A stretch of DNA of 64,000 nt from Membranipora membranacea (lineage: Eukaryota > Bryozoa > Gymnolaemata > Cheilostomatida > Membraniporidae): positions 32,116,001 to 32,180,000 of the forward strand of contig OU612065.1 of NCBI GenBank assembly GCA_914767715.1, given 5' to 3'. Position 1 is the stretch's first letter, and each line of letters begins with the position of its first letter. Below the pieces are notes generated by a model. The model had not been told where the DNA came from. It worked only from the letters and a program-made list of their open reading frames with translations, and did no database searches. The translations under genes and the position numbers were made by a program. Positions 13,329-24,592 of the stretch are shown here, one piece after another.

Positions 13329-15605
13329 ATGGATGAAGCAGTAAATACTCTGCCAGATGACTCAGTCAGACCAAAAGCTCTTCCTCTAACCAAAGATCTA
13401 ACTGCAGTCAGAAATCAGGATGATACGGAATCGAATATATCGAGTGAGACTGAAGGTCCTGACACTCACTCGATGGTTTCCAGCTCCGGTGAAACTGGTG
13501 GCCCAGACAGTGATTCATTTCTCAGGTGTGTCTCACATATTATATTGCGTCATTTGTAATACATAGAAGTTACTATCTCTACATCATTGGCTTATGTCTC
13601 TGATTCTGAGTGGTCCAACCATGTTGAAATCATTTATGATATGAATAGTATAAGGGAAAAAATCCAAAAAAACACTAAATTGAACATTTCCAAATCGATA
13701 ATTTTTGCCTTCTTCCGCCTTTTCACCTCAGATAACTTTGGGCTAGTGTGATTGGAATGTTCGCAATAAGTCACTTTATTTCGAGTAGATGGAATCCCAG
13801 AATATAAGATTTTGCATAAAATTCACAATATCATGAATTTTTTAAGTGAGGGAGAGGATGGAGTTATCACACATGATGATACATTGAGAGGAATGGTTAT
13901 AACACAGGGAGATATCGTCTCGTTCGTCGCTGACAATCTAAATGAACAGATTAAACTCAGCAGCCCCAGTCAGTCAGGTAAACATCTTACAAGCAATACC
14001 TCCATGACTTACCTGGAATACTGTCAGTTGATGTAGGAGAATTGGAGAGTTGGCCACTCTCTGAACTCTCTGAGAACATAACTCAGAGTTCGATATCAGT
14101 TGTCGTGGATTAGCTTGAGTCTCGTCCGTTAATGGGACATGACGAAGTAACTAGTATAGTTTTATAGTAACTATAACAAATGTGGTGCCCGCTACTAATA
14201 TAAATCAGGGGTCAAATGTGAGTGGTAATTTAAAAAAAACAACAATTTTTATGTAACTAAGTTAATCTGTGTTTTGGTTTGGTGTATTTTGTTGGCCCTT
14301 ATGTGTCTATGACGTACAGTTGTATTGAGAGGGTTCCTTTGACTAACTCGGAATTTATTATAACAACTTTTAAACATGGCGAACTGGATATAACTAGCTG
14401 ATACAAGCTTATTCATAACAGGTGCTAGTCGGAGTAGCCGTAGATCCAGTTGGACATCTGATGCTTGTTCAAGTAAGGATCAGTCACCTTCCGAACAAAA
14501 GATACTCAACGATTTAGAAACTCAAGCTAAGGCTCTTGGTCATAGTGTAGATAAGATGTTATCCGATGTGCAACACAATCTTCACAATGTGAGTTCAGCA
14601 TTTACTTTCTCTGCATTTCATCTTCACTAATTGATTGTCAGTGCCCACTGTGTAAAATTTACCCAATGTGATGGCTCTGATTGGTTGGGTTGGGTCTCAC
14701 CCATTCCAACCAATCAGACCCAACAAATAGGCTAAATAAAATTTGTCATTTACTGTGATATTCAGAGCAAATAACTAACCGGTGTGTAGGGATACTACTC
14801 AAGGGTTTAGACTTTTTGTGACTTGTGAAATGTAACAGTTTCTATATTTTCTTTAATCGAGGTCAACTACTTTTCTATCCATGTCATAAATCGATATTTT
14901 ACAGATGTCAGCTATTTCGGTTGGCTGTATGCAGACATATAGAGGGTCTGTTGAGAAAACCTGTGATGAAGTCGATTCTAATATAAAGGTATATTAATTA
15001 ACATGATAAATAGATGGTGCAAATACATTGGTGCACACATAATATTATGGGTTCGAACTAGCTATCAATAAGGTCTGTGTCTCATAGACTGATCACACAT
15101 TACTATAACACTTATGTATTTACCTACAGATGATGTACACTTATATGGCTAAATGTGAAGAGCTGAATACAAAGATGAAAGATGTGCAACCTGTCGCTGA
15201 GCAAATGTATCCTTTGTCGACCTAAGTTAGCCAAATGCCCCATTTATTATATAGGCTCAGACTAGATTCATATATAGACATCTATGTATATTTTGTCACC
15301 AGGTGTGACCTCTCAGTCTCCCTGCTCTCATCAGGGAGCATGTCCCTAACTCAAAATTAGGATTTGTCCGCTCTATAAAAAGTAGAGGATAACTCCTCAT
15401 AACAAAGCTACAATTTGTGTCGATTGAACTTGAAAAATCCAACAATTGTGATATGTGAAGTGAGTGATGGTCAATAACTGAGTATCTGAGCCATAGGTCA
15501 ACTCTACAGATGTTCCTTTCTTTAACTAAGCATTTCCACAGAAACGATATTAAGAGGATTCTAGACATGTTTGAACACGATTTACAATTGAATGATACAA
15601 GCTGA
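13329..15605 (+). CDS. BORCS6: BORC complex subunit 6 (lyspersin), 6 exons, 239 aa
   Basis: Coding exons: 13329-13525, 13847-13977, 14422-14588, 14905-14988, 15130-15206, 15542-15605; total 720 bases, phases join. Residues 1-~125 are acidic and Ser/Thr-rich, low complexity. The conserved domain is residues ~135-235: a coiled region with LETQAKALGHSVDKML, then MSAISVGCMQTYRGSV, MMYTYMAKCEELNTKM and NDIKRILDMFEHDL, each of which matches the corresponding segment of vertebrate BORCS6 (SVGHVQTYR-like, MARCEELD-like, RDIRRTLDRLE-like). In animals BORC sits on the cytosolic face of lysosomes, recruits ARL8 and couples lysosomes to kinesins. The penultimate donor (AAT|GTATCC at 15206/15207) is off-consensus, but only this choice keeps frame and homology. 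Start: first ATG of the open frame; the divergent N-terminus makes it less certain. Confidence 0.93.
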
Positions 15606-16989
15606 CAGCTGATGACCTGATAATGTCTGCTGAGTGTCACAAAGTGACAACTGTGCGTCACAAGGTGTCCGTCACAAACCAAGATGACAGTTTAATAACG
15701 TTAGCCGACAGCAGGACGCTGTCAGATGCCAACGCATTCAGTTGAGATACCTTCCACTGACTATTGATGTATTCCTCGCTCTACAATCTCAGGTGAAAAC
15801 CATAAGTGCCAAATATGTACCATTACCTAAATCTATGATTGCAATAAGCTATCCTATGAGGTGAACTGAGGATGAAAAGTCACTGATTAGCTGTCCAAAG
15901 TCTTCAACATATTATGTGTAAATCTTTTGAAATTTACTGGCAACAATTACTCATCTGATTATTTATTTGTTTTCTTGAGAAAATCTGATTCTTGCTTCCA
16001 TATTATATTTTACACATGATTTTTTTCTATTTTCCTCTATCTATGGTAAATATTAGTGCAATCAGTAGACAAGAAAACTACAGCTCATCTCTCTCATGGC
16101 CTGAGGGAGATTTTGGCCTATAAAATACTTCTGATCAGGGTTTTGTTTGTTAGGACAAGGAGTCTCTTACTCTTCGTTTAGGAGGTTTGAACTCACTATG
16201 ATGTGATACAGCACAGCTTCTCTATGCATTCTGACCTGTTACATAAACAGCTTGTATCATTGAAGTTGTAATCACATACACATATATACACACATGGATA
16301 GCATAGATAGTGTAGTTAACAAGACTCAATGTTGATTAGAGATTGTTACAGTAAGGTTGAAACATATCTATATTTTTTTGAGGATCATATTATATTGATT
16401 ATCACTGATTACTCTGGATTATCTTTGGTATTTATATATAATGGGTTTGTACATTATTTATTAAAACCAGGCATCATCAAAGTTCAATAGTTAAGAGCTG
16501 ATGGCCCCTGACAAAACACTCCAGAGTGAAAAGGTGATCAAAACAAAAATCCATCAGGCTGACAAAATACTGGACAGGGCAAGTCACTGGGTTCCGTTAA
16601 AACTACCAATATAGGTATAGGTATGAAAATTCGTGGTTAAAGGTGCTGTGTTTGTCAAAAAAAGCGTATATAGAACAATTGAAATGCACAATGAAGTTCG
16701 GTTGTCATTGAATTGACACTGAAGTATTATGCCAAAAAATGCTGTAGCCTGATATATAGCCTCAGTGTGTTCTGTATATCTAGAATCGAGAATCTTCGAT
16801 AGTAAACTCCGTTACATCGGATTTTGCATTCTTTACTGTGCTGAATGAGTGTTTGAGATGGGTGATACCATCGGTGTCTATCATCTGTTTTTGTTTTGTG
16901 ATTCTTTCTGGTGTTTATATCTGTGGTTGATGATTGTGGTTGAGCTTGTAAACAGGTAGCCATGCATAAGTCTGTATAATGGATCATTA
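15606..16989. other. Convergent intergenic region, nothing recognised
   Basis: This stretch lies between the stop codons of BORCS6 (plus) and the unknown 440-aa gene (minus), so it holds both 3' UTRs. ATTTATTAAA around 16456-16465 contains AATAAA-like words on the minus strand and ATTAAA on the plus strand, possible poly(A) signals for either gene, though 0.5-0.9 kb from the stops. No coding exon or repeat family was recognised. Confidence 0.5.
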
Positions 16990-19900
16990 TTAAGAGTATA
17001 ATATGCTATCACAACTCTGTGAAGTTATCTCCCCTGAGGCTGTAGCTATGTGATTCACTGCCAACAAAGACAAAGAATCGATCCCATAATCCTCCTCATC
17101 TTCATACCTCTGCTCTGCCTGGTTTTTCTGTGTCAAAAAATTGTCAGATTAATTAATAGTTGAGTACGGTCTGATCAAGGAGTGATCAACTCCTTGGTCT
17201 GATGCTTTAATTGTCTGCTTGTACAGGCAATCCCTTACAAAGTTTGCATATGAATCGCGGGCTCAAGCTACATATGATACCATTGCGTAGATGCCACACA
17301 GTGCCTCTGTCTGGGATAATAGCAACTTTGGTACCTCATACACCCTCATCCCACCTTTGGGTCATGCGCTGTATTGACTGCATCTCATTATATGTACATG
17401 TGAAAGGGGTAGTCATAATAATCCCTTACCTGTTGTGATATTGAATCGTCACCATGATAGGAGTGCCTGTTTAACTGAGATTCATCCTTTAACTTATTGA
17501 CCAGTTTGATATCTTGTTGCTGCTGTTTGCCGTTCTCTCTTAGATCTACCAGGCTGCTGTAGGCAGTGGCCTCAGGGAAACTATCAGCTGTCTTACCAGG
17601 GGATAGTCTGTCACAACTCTGAACTAACTTAGCAAAGATACCATCTGATGTTTTCAGCCTCAGCTAAAATGAGAACAGGTTTATACCAGGTGCAATCTGT
17701 TGGAAATAAATTGTTGCAATGCCAGATTGATTTTCTCATCTCACTACAGGTAAAAAATAAAACTTTAGAGGCAGCATTGGTTTTTAAATCCGTCAGGCTG
17801 AGAGAGGATCACCTTTGCACCAATCCTTATTCATGGGTAATCAATTTCACGTTTTCTACCTGTAACTATAGGATAGCTCTTACCTTATGAATTTGGGAGA
17901 GTTTTGTGAGATTCTTTACATAGTCAGCAAACAGGTGCTCCTTCTGTGACCTGTCCTTGTGTCCTGACAGTCCCTCCTGTGACTGCTCATGTTTGTTCAA
18001 CAGGTGCTCTTTAGTCAGTGTCAGGTTGGCTTCATCCGAGTAGTACTCCTCTGACAGCAGACTGTTGACACTGCTGTATGAGTTACGCCGTGAACCTGAC
18101 CTGATATCCCCTTCGCTTAGTCCATATCCGTTCATCAGCGGGCAGGTCAGCTCATGCTGAAACGAAGCCTCTTTTTTCTTAACTTCTAAACGACAGTCTG
18201 ATAGTTTTTCATTAAATGATGTTGAGTTTGAGTTGATATTATTGTCACTGTCTAATGACCGAGGATCAAGTATGGCTGTAACTTGTGTATCGTGAGAGTT
18301 GTTGGTGCGTTGTGAAGTTGCGCTTTGACTTTGTGACAAAGTGAGAGTCGTGTCTACTTGCCCTGTGTCTGTAGTATCCGCCGCATACTCGCAAACTAAA
18401 ACAAGAAAGTTGTTAGTTGAGCTAGTTGGTCTCTAAAGGTAGCTAGCAACAAGCATCAATTATGCAATAAACAAATGTGCGTCGTAAAAATGGCTTCTCA
18501 GAATAAGTTTATTTTCTCTGAAACCATCCGTTTACCTATTGACAATTTTATATCTTCTCCATCAGATTCTGGCTCGTGGTAAACTTTTTCCTTCCCATTT
18601 GTTTTCTTCTTACTTCTCCATTTTCTGGCTTTGTTAAGTACATAGCTTAGAAAACTGCCTGTAATTAAAAGTTGAGTTTCCATCATGTGTTAAGCAAGCA
18701 AGAAGAAAGCATAAAACAAACATGCTAGGTTTGACGGAGCAGTGTTAAGGGCTAGGTGTTTAACCCTGAATGGCTGTCCGGCTGTCAAATTTATCTGGTT
18801 TTGGTCTTGCATTATTTTATGACCCACTTTAGCAATCAGGATATCGTTCTATGTCAACTCACGAGCAACACATCTTCCAACAACAAAATTAACTGGCAAA
18901 AAAAGGAATATACCTCGTTTCTTTAGCTTTTTCTCTTGAGCTGGGGCCGGAGTCATTTCCTCATATTCACTAAGAGAGAGAAGCTCATCAGTATCGACAT
19001 CGCTGTTACATAAATCGGACTCAGACAGGGGAGGCGACTCATTACCACTGTAGTATGATAACTCCTCGTCTGAAGACAGCGACCCTCCGTCTAAATACCC
19101 AAGTAATTAAATATGTGTTATTTTTGTCTTGTTTCTTGACAATAGCGTATCATTGACATGGTTATCCTAACTTCTCACCAAGCACCTCTCATCAAAAGGC
19201 AGCAACCTGAATCACATAAACTTTGTCACGCGGCAACAAAAGCAAAAGGAAAGTGGCCGTTTGACAAGGCTAGAATCACAATATATAGGCACAGGATAAA
19301 GATTATGTGGCCAGTCAGCTGGTCTGGCCTTCTTGGCAATCGCTTTAGCCTTGCTGCCCAAACATGTCGCACAGCAGTGACAGGGCTTCTTTGTGCCCCC
19401 TTTTTTGTGACATTGAGCTATGCTCCTTTTGAATAACAGAGAAATGTGAATACATGCCTATGCTACAAAAATATGGACTCAGTGATAGTTTCTCTTCATG
19501 ATAACTCCGTTAGACAAATACTCAAAACATAAGCTAGCAGCGTGAAATAGTCAAATATGTCAATGAGCCACACAAGCCATAGGTTGAGCACCTGAGGCTC
19601 TAAAGAATCCCCTGAGTCTAAATTTTTTTTGCTAGCTAGGTCTGTATACAAACTTAAGAATTTAAATGAAAAACACTATTTTCCACTGATTTATTTGACT
19701 GGTAAATCAGCGGAGATCAGTGTACTTTCAGGTCACTCAACAATCCTGCGGAAGGTGGGCGATTGTGCCCACCTTCCGTTATGAATTCTACAAATACCAA
19801 CTGTACTTACAGAAGAAATCTGCCATCTGCAGGGAATGAGAACATTCAAGTATGACCAGTATAAATTGCTACCAGATGTCTAAAGCCACACAGCTAGACT

Positions 19901-20807
19901 AATGGTGTCTCCACGAGAAGTTCAAAAGGAAGATCGGATGTCATATCATCAAGGGAATATTTAAACTCATCATCAAGCAATCTCAAAACAAAGTCTTAAC
20001 TATCAATTTCAAAGTGAATTTTTTATACATCATTAAGAGAAACAGGTTGCATTGCTCCCACGAGAACATAGAAATATTTCAGATTTTAAGTCCGCAGCAC
20101 AGAGGTATTCAGTGCATTGCCACAACAGAATCACTCCGGAATCAATAACTCGTGGGAATTCCAATTATCCGGGTCAGTGGCGATAGTTGAATGAACTGAT
20201 GTCAGCTTCAATTCCACTGTCAATATATTAGGCTCCATTTCCTCTCTAATATGATTTGACACAGCAGCTAATGACCATGACACCATCGAGAGACAATGAT
20301 GAAAATCTTGCAATCCGATTGTAGGGAAGACGTTAAATGTCACTGATCTTAGTGGTGAGAGTCAATGACAGCTAGGATAAATACTGCATGACTGCTAGGA
20401 TAACTACTACATGACTGCTAGCACATGCTAGTAGTGCGAGCTGAGCAGCTCAATATGACCCGTCAGTCAATGTATACATTTACTGGATGAATCTTTGTAT
20501 TCGATTTATGCATCCAATAGCTAGCCTTGATGGTTGAACAGTATACAAAGACAGTTTTATGCTCTGAGTACAAAATGTTGCCTCTCAATGAAGTTAACCA
20601 AACTGAACACTAAACACTGATTATAACATGAAATCCAGCAGTACGAATTTTTTTCACCTGGCCAGCACATCCAAATCTGCCAGTTCACAATAAATACTGC
20701 CTTCCTACCAATATATCAATTTTCCTAATTAACGGTGAAGAACAATTGGCATCAAGAATTGGTGAAACAAAAACAGCAACTTATATAACTTGTATGTATA
20801 TAACTTG

Positions 20808-20880
<73 letters not shown>

Positions 20881-21242
20881 GTTAAGGTATGACTCTTTGA
20901 AAAATTGAGTCCAAATTTGATACTTAGCATTCAATAAGTCGTAGAATGGAACTGATTTATTTACAATTCTATCAAAACACATCTCATTATGTCTACAAAA
21001 TCTTACTGTGAAACTTATTATGCCAAATAACAAGCACTTGCCCGGCTCTGCCACCCACACGGAGTGACAGCCATAAAAAGCAGTGACAGCTAGCATAGCT
21101 TACCTTCCGACTTAGCTGTCAGCTCCTCAGTCTCCTCACAAGCTCCATTCTTCATGAGTTGCTTCTCTCTTCTATCCAGTATGTGACCGACGATGACTAA
21201 TATCTCCGAGTTCAGCAGATACGTCTGATCGTCTCGGTTCAT
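16990..21242 (-). CDS. Unrecognised 440-aa, largely disordered protein, 6 exons
   Basis: Coding exons 5' to 3': 21242-21104, 19090-18914, 18658-18536, 18395-17884, 17663-17430, 17127-16990. Coding length is 1323, all junctions GT-AG and in phase. I do not recognise the family. Residues 1-46 (MNRDDQTYLLNSEILVIVGH...) look like a folded or helical N-terminus. Residues ~48-95 are acidic and Ser-rich (SLSSDEELSYYSG, SESDLCNSDVDTDELLSLSE). Residues ~110-131 are basic and amphipathic (LNKARKWRSKKK). The long exon 148-317 is Ser/Asn/Thr-rich with a YSSVNSLLSEEYYSDEA patch; 318-395 contains GIFAKLVQSCDRLSP and a Q-rich stretch; the acidic C-terminus is RYEDEEDYGIDSLSLLAVNH. There is no signal peptide or membrane span, suggesting a cytosolic or nuclear scaffold-like protein; that is inference. 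An in-frame TAA just upstream supports the ATG chosen. The 2.0-kb first intron contains a perfect hairpin and a long TA repeat. Confidence 0.85.
19750..19779. repeat. Perfect short hairpin
   Basis: GGAAGGTGGGC and GCCCACCTTCC face each other across a GATTGT-type loop, with CGGAAGG...CCTTCCG outer pairs. It lies in the first intron of the unknown 440-aa gene. It may be a tiny foldback element or a structured intronic site; nothing around it helps decide. Confidence 0.6.
20813..20878. repeat. (TA)n microsatellite
   Basis: About 60 bp of uninterrupted TA dinucleotides, preceded by two copies of an ATAACTTGTATGT unit. It lies in the first intron of the unknown 440-aa gene. Confidence 0.95.
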
Positions 21243-24200
21243 AACTGATGTTGTCCGCCGCAGTGAATTAAAGTCTAATACGATCCAACCAGACCACTGT
21301 ACTTTATAATCCACTTTTTAGCCTTGTTAAGCGGATAGTTCTAGTTCTAGTTTAGTTTTGCAGCAACAGCTAAGCTTCTAATGTTCTCTCTCACCTTTCA
21401 GTGAAAGCTTTATAGTCTAGAATATGAGAAGTTAATATTGTGTAATCCAGATTAATACTTATTTACACAAGGAAAGCTCAGGTGTAAACTATAACAATAA
21501 TAACACAACAATTATATAAGATGTGGCAGCACTGGTGAAGCCTCACATTTCCTATCTAAGTACAAACAGAATTAGAGTAATTTTCCCACTTGTATATCAA
21601 ACGCCTAATGACGAGTTTGCTCAATCAGTGCCATATTTTCTGCGTTACTGATAGATAGATATATATAGTTGTATAGATGATACACACATATATTATTATT
21701 TTAATGATAGCTTATAATAATATTCATTAAGTCCTAGAAAGTGTACTGGAGTGTAAAAGTGAATAAGATGATGTGTAACAGGTGCGCAGAGATATCTGCA
21801 AATGTTATACCATGCAGCATTAATTTGAGCCTTGGCTATAGGGATTAAATGAAGTTCTATCAGATGATGATTGCATGAGAAATTTCTTACTAGTTTGCAC
21901 CATAGACTTAGTCTATGGTTTGCACTTACTTAATTTGGAAATTCTCTGGTAGCCTAGAATTCTAATCTTGTATGTAAATAAGGTATATTTGAGAGTCTGT
22001 GTTGCGGTAACTTCGTCATCAAGCAGGGTCACCGCCTACTCTGGGTATGGAGCTGCATTTAATCCAGACTGATCGTGATTCAAACTGATACATTCTTACT
22101 TCTTACCGATAATTGTTTCACAAGATTGTACAGGTTATCAAAGCCGACGCCGAATATATGCATTGATATCTGAAGTCTCCATATGGTATTTAAACCGATT
22201 AGCCCTTAGGTAATTTGATGTGATTAAATTTCAATCATGCTGGAGAATGCTGCCGCAGTATTGCCTCTGGTCAGCATTTAATGTATATGCCGATCCGGCA
22301 GCCTTTCTTTCTGCCGAGGAAGCATTAAGTTCAGTTTTTGTATGGACATATATATTAAGTACACACATAAGATGTCTGCACTCTCTGACATTTTAATGTG
22401 ACAGCCGCACGAACTAACGCTCCAGTTATTTATAATGAGGCTTTATAAACATCTCGAAAACTTAGACACTGAATGAAGCTAATTCTTTGTTCAACTTTTG
22501 ATGGATTGTCGGTGAAATTGAAAGTCAAGGTAATGGCTTTCACACTTCAGTTCAATATCGAAAACAGCAAGCAAAGGGAATTCTTTCATCAACTGACATG
22601 TAAATGAAAAAGCTGAAATGGATTGTCAGAGATATAAAGCGGCTGGCCTGGAGAGAGTTTGTAAAAAGTAATTACCAATGATACCTTCACAGAATTACTT
22701 TTATCAGATCCAACATCCTAAGTCACTGAAATCGATTTGTACTTATTTTATAATTTAACTTAGAGGATTTCAAATTTAATCAAAACTTTTTCGTTTAGAA
22801 ACCCCAAAATTTGAGCGAGAGTGGCTAGATCCCTTCACCTTTACTAACCCGTCGAGGTGGGTTAATGGCTAAAGTTTAGAATTGTGAAAGTACTAATATC
22901 AGTAAAACTATTTCGTTCACACTGGTTATTTATTAGTTATGTTCAATGTGAGGTAGTGGTGTGTCCTGTCTTTGTTATTTCAGTGTCTTGGTCTGTGTTC
23001 TCAACTCATATAATCAATACTTATCTCCAGCGCCTGGTAACAGTTTCCTGGTCCAAAAATCCTTACCGTTATGCACCACTTCCCGAAGCTAGATAAAACA
23101 GTGACCTTATACCTTTATTTTGAAATAAACCTCTTTAAAATTGAACGATATACAGAGTTTTTTACACCTAAAGAACTCATTTTTTCTTGAGCAATGTGAC
23201 AAGGCTCAGTTATTTAATAACACGATATCTCACCTTACCTTAAGCATTATCCTGTACCACGGCCACCTTATAGCGAGTTATACAAATTTACTTATCTCGT
23301 CAGTTCGCGGGTTTTTCTTGTCCCATTTATTCTAAACAACTGAAGTGAAAAGTCGTCTTTTCACAATTCCCACTCTGCCGCCCTAAAATACTACCTTATG
23401 TTACTATAATTCTCAGTGTGTGAAAGGTGATTTGGGCGCATGCGTGGTTGGTGCTAAATTTTCCGCCTTTTCTAAGTATCGAGGCCGAATTCCCTCCTAT
23501 AAAGTTCTTGCCCTGCCCATGCTGTTCCCCAGCAACTTACTGCACTTTATTTCTAGCTTATTGGGGGTTAACCAGGAAATGGCGTATTAGTCGCCCCCCT
23601 CCTATAGGGGAACCCCCAGCTATCTTGTTAATCATTGAGGTAAGAAAAAAAGACACTTCATATTCTCCCACCCCATTCTCTTCAATATCTGCCATACCAA
23701 AAATATAATAGTATTCGATAGCCTTCATTGGCAGTCTTACCACAGCTGTATACAAAACTGGAGTTGTCCGCTGCTTTGTCGTGTGTGTATAACTCTCAGT
23801 AATATTGCCCTGTGTAAACTCTTGATCAAGTAAACTGACTGTCATAGTAATGACACAACTACTTGAAAAATATTTTTGCCACTATCTGGAAAAATATTCT
23901 GCTTTTGTATTGCAATAGACTACCAATAAAAATCTTACAGAAAAGATACTGCTACTAGCCAAGTTTCAATTGGATCAGGAAAGACGAAAAATTTGTTTTC
24001 CAGACTGTGATACGAAAACTTTTCATCATTTCAATAGTCCCACTGATTTATACCAGTATGTCAAGCAGACGCTAGATTTACAAACATCCCTTTTTCCAAC
24101 TTATCTATGTCGGTTTGGTTTCATCCTTGGCATAAACTATTTTGTCAAGTGGATTACAAGATACTGAAATTTGTATTATGAAACTGACCAATAGTCATAT

Positions 24201-24592
24201 CATTGAAATACAACACATCGAATTATTGAAACTGGATTATTTTTAGCTGAGTGCTTATAAATCCAGCACCAGTATCATGGTCATTATTTATTAGTTTAAT
24301 GTGGGATGAATAGATGTTGCTTTACTGTCACAGGGTTAGTTTCATCTGTTTTTTTTTGTGATGAAGGACCAAATCGACGCTTCTGGGAGTCTCACAGGTG
24401 CTAGAAAATTCAAATGAATCTATGTACTGCACACACCGACAGATAGAACTTAATTGTGAAGCCATGGTGCTGCTGCATGTTACTGAAGTTTCTTTCCATA
24501 ATGTCTTTATCAATTATTAAATGTATTATATTGATTTGGATATAACATTTTTTTTAACTGGAGGGCACTAAATTTTCACCTGTGGAAACATT
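21243..24592. other. Divergent intergenic region, no gene supported
   Basis: 3.35 kb between the minus-strand 440-aa gene and the plus-strand first six-cysteine gene. It holds both promoters. Open frames of 60-95 codons occur on both strands at 22.9-24.2 kb and at 23558-23845, but none matches a known family, splices to a neighbour, or shows a convincing start context. No clear transposon ends were found. Confidence 0.5.

Noticed and set aside
20752-21096. 114-codon minus-strand frame containing an (YI)n run
   Set aside because: Translation of the (TA)n microsatellite plus flanking intron.
21242-21314. Longer N-terminus for the 440-aa protein
   Set aside because: It would need a GTG start and is preceded at once by an in-frame TAA with no plausible acceptor; the ATG at 21242 is preferred.
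23427-23845. Overlapping 93- and 95-codon frames on opposite strands
   Set aside because: No family match, no splice partners, and they shadow each other; at best transposon remnants.
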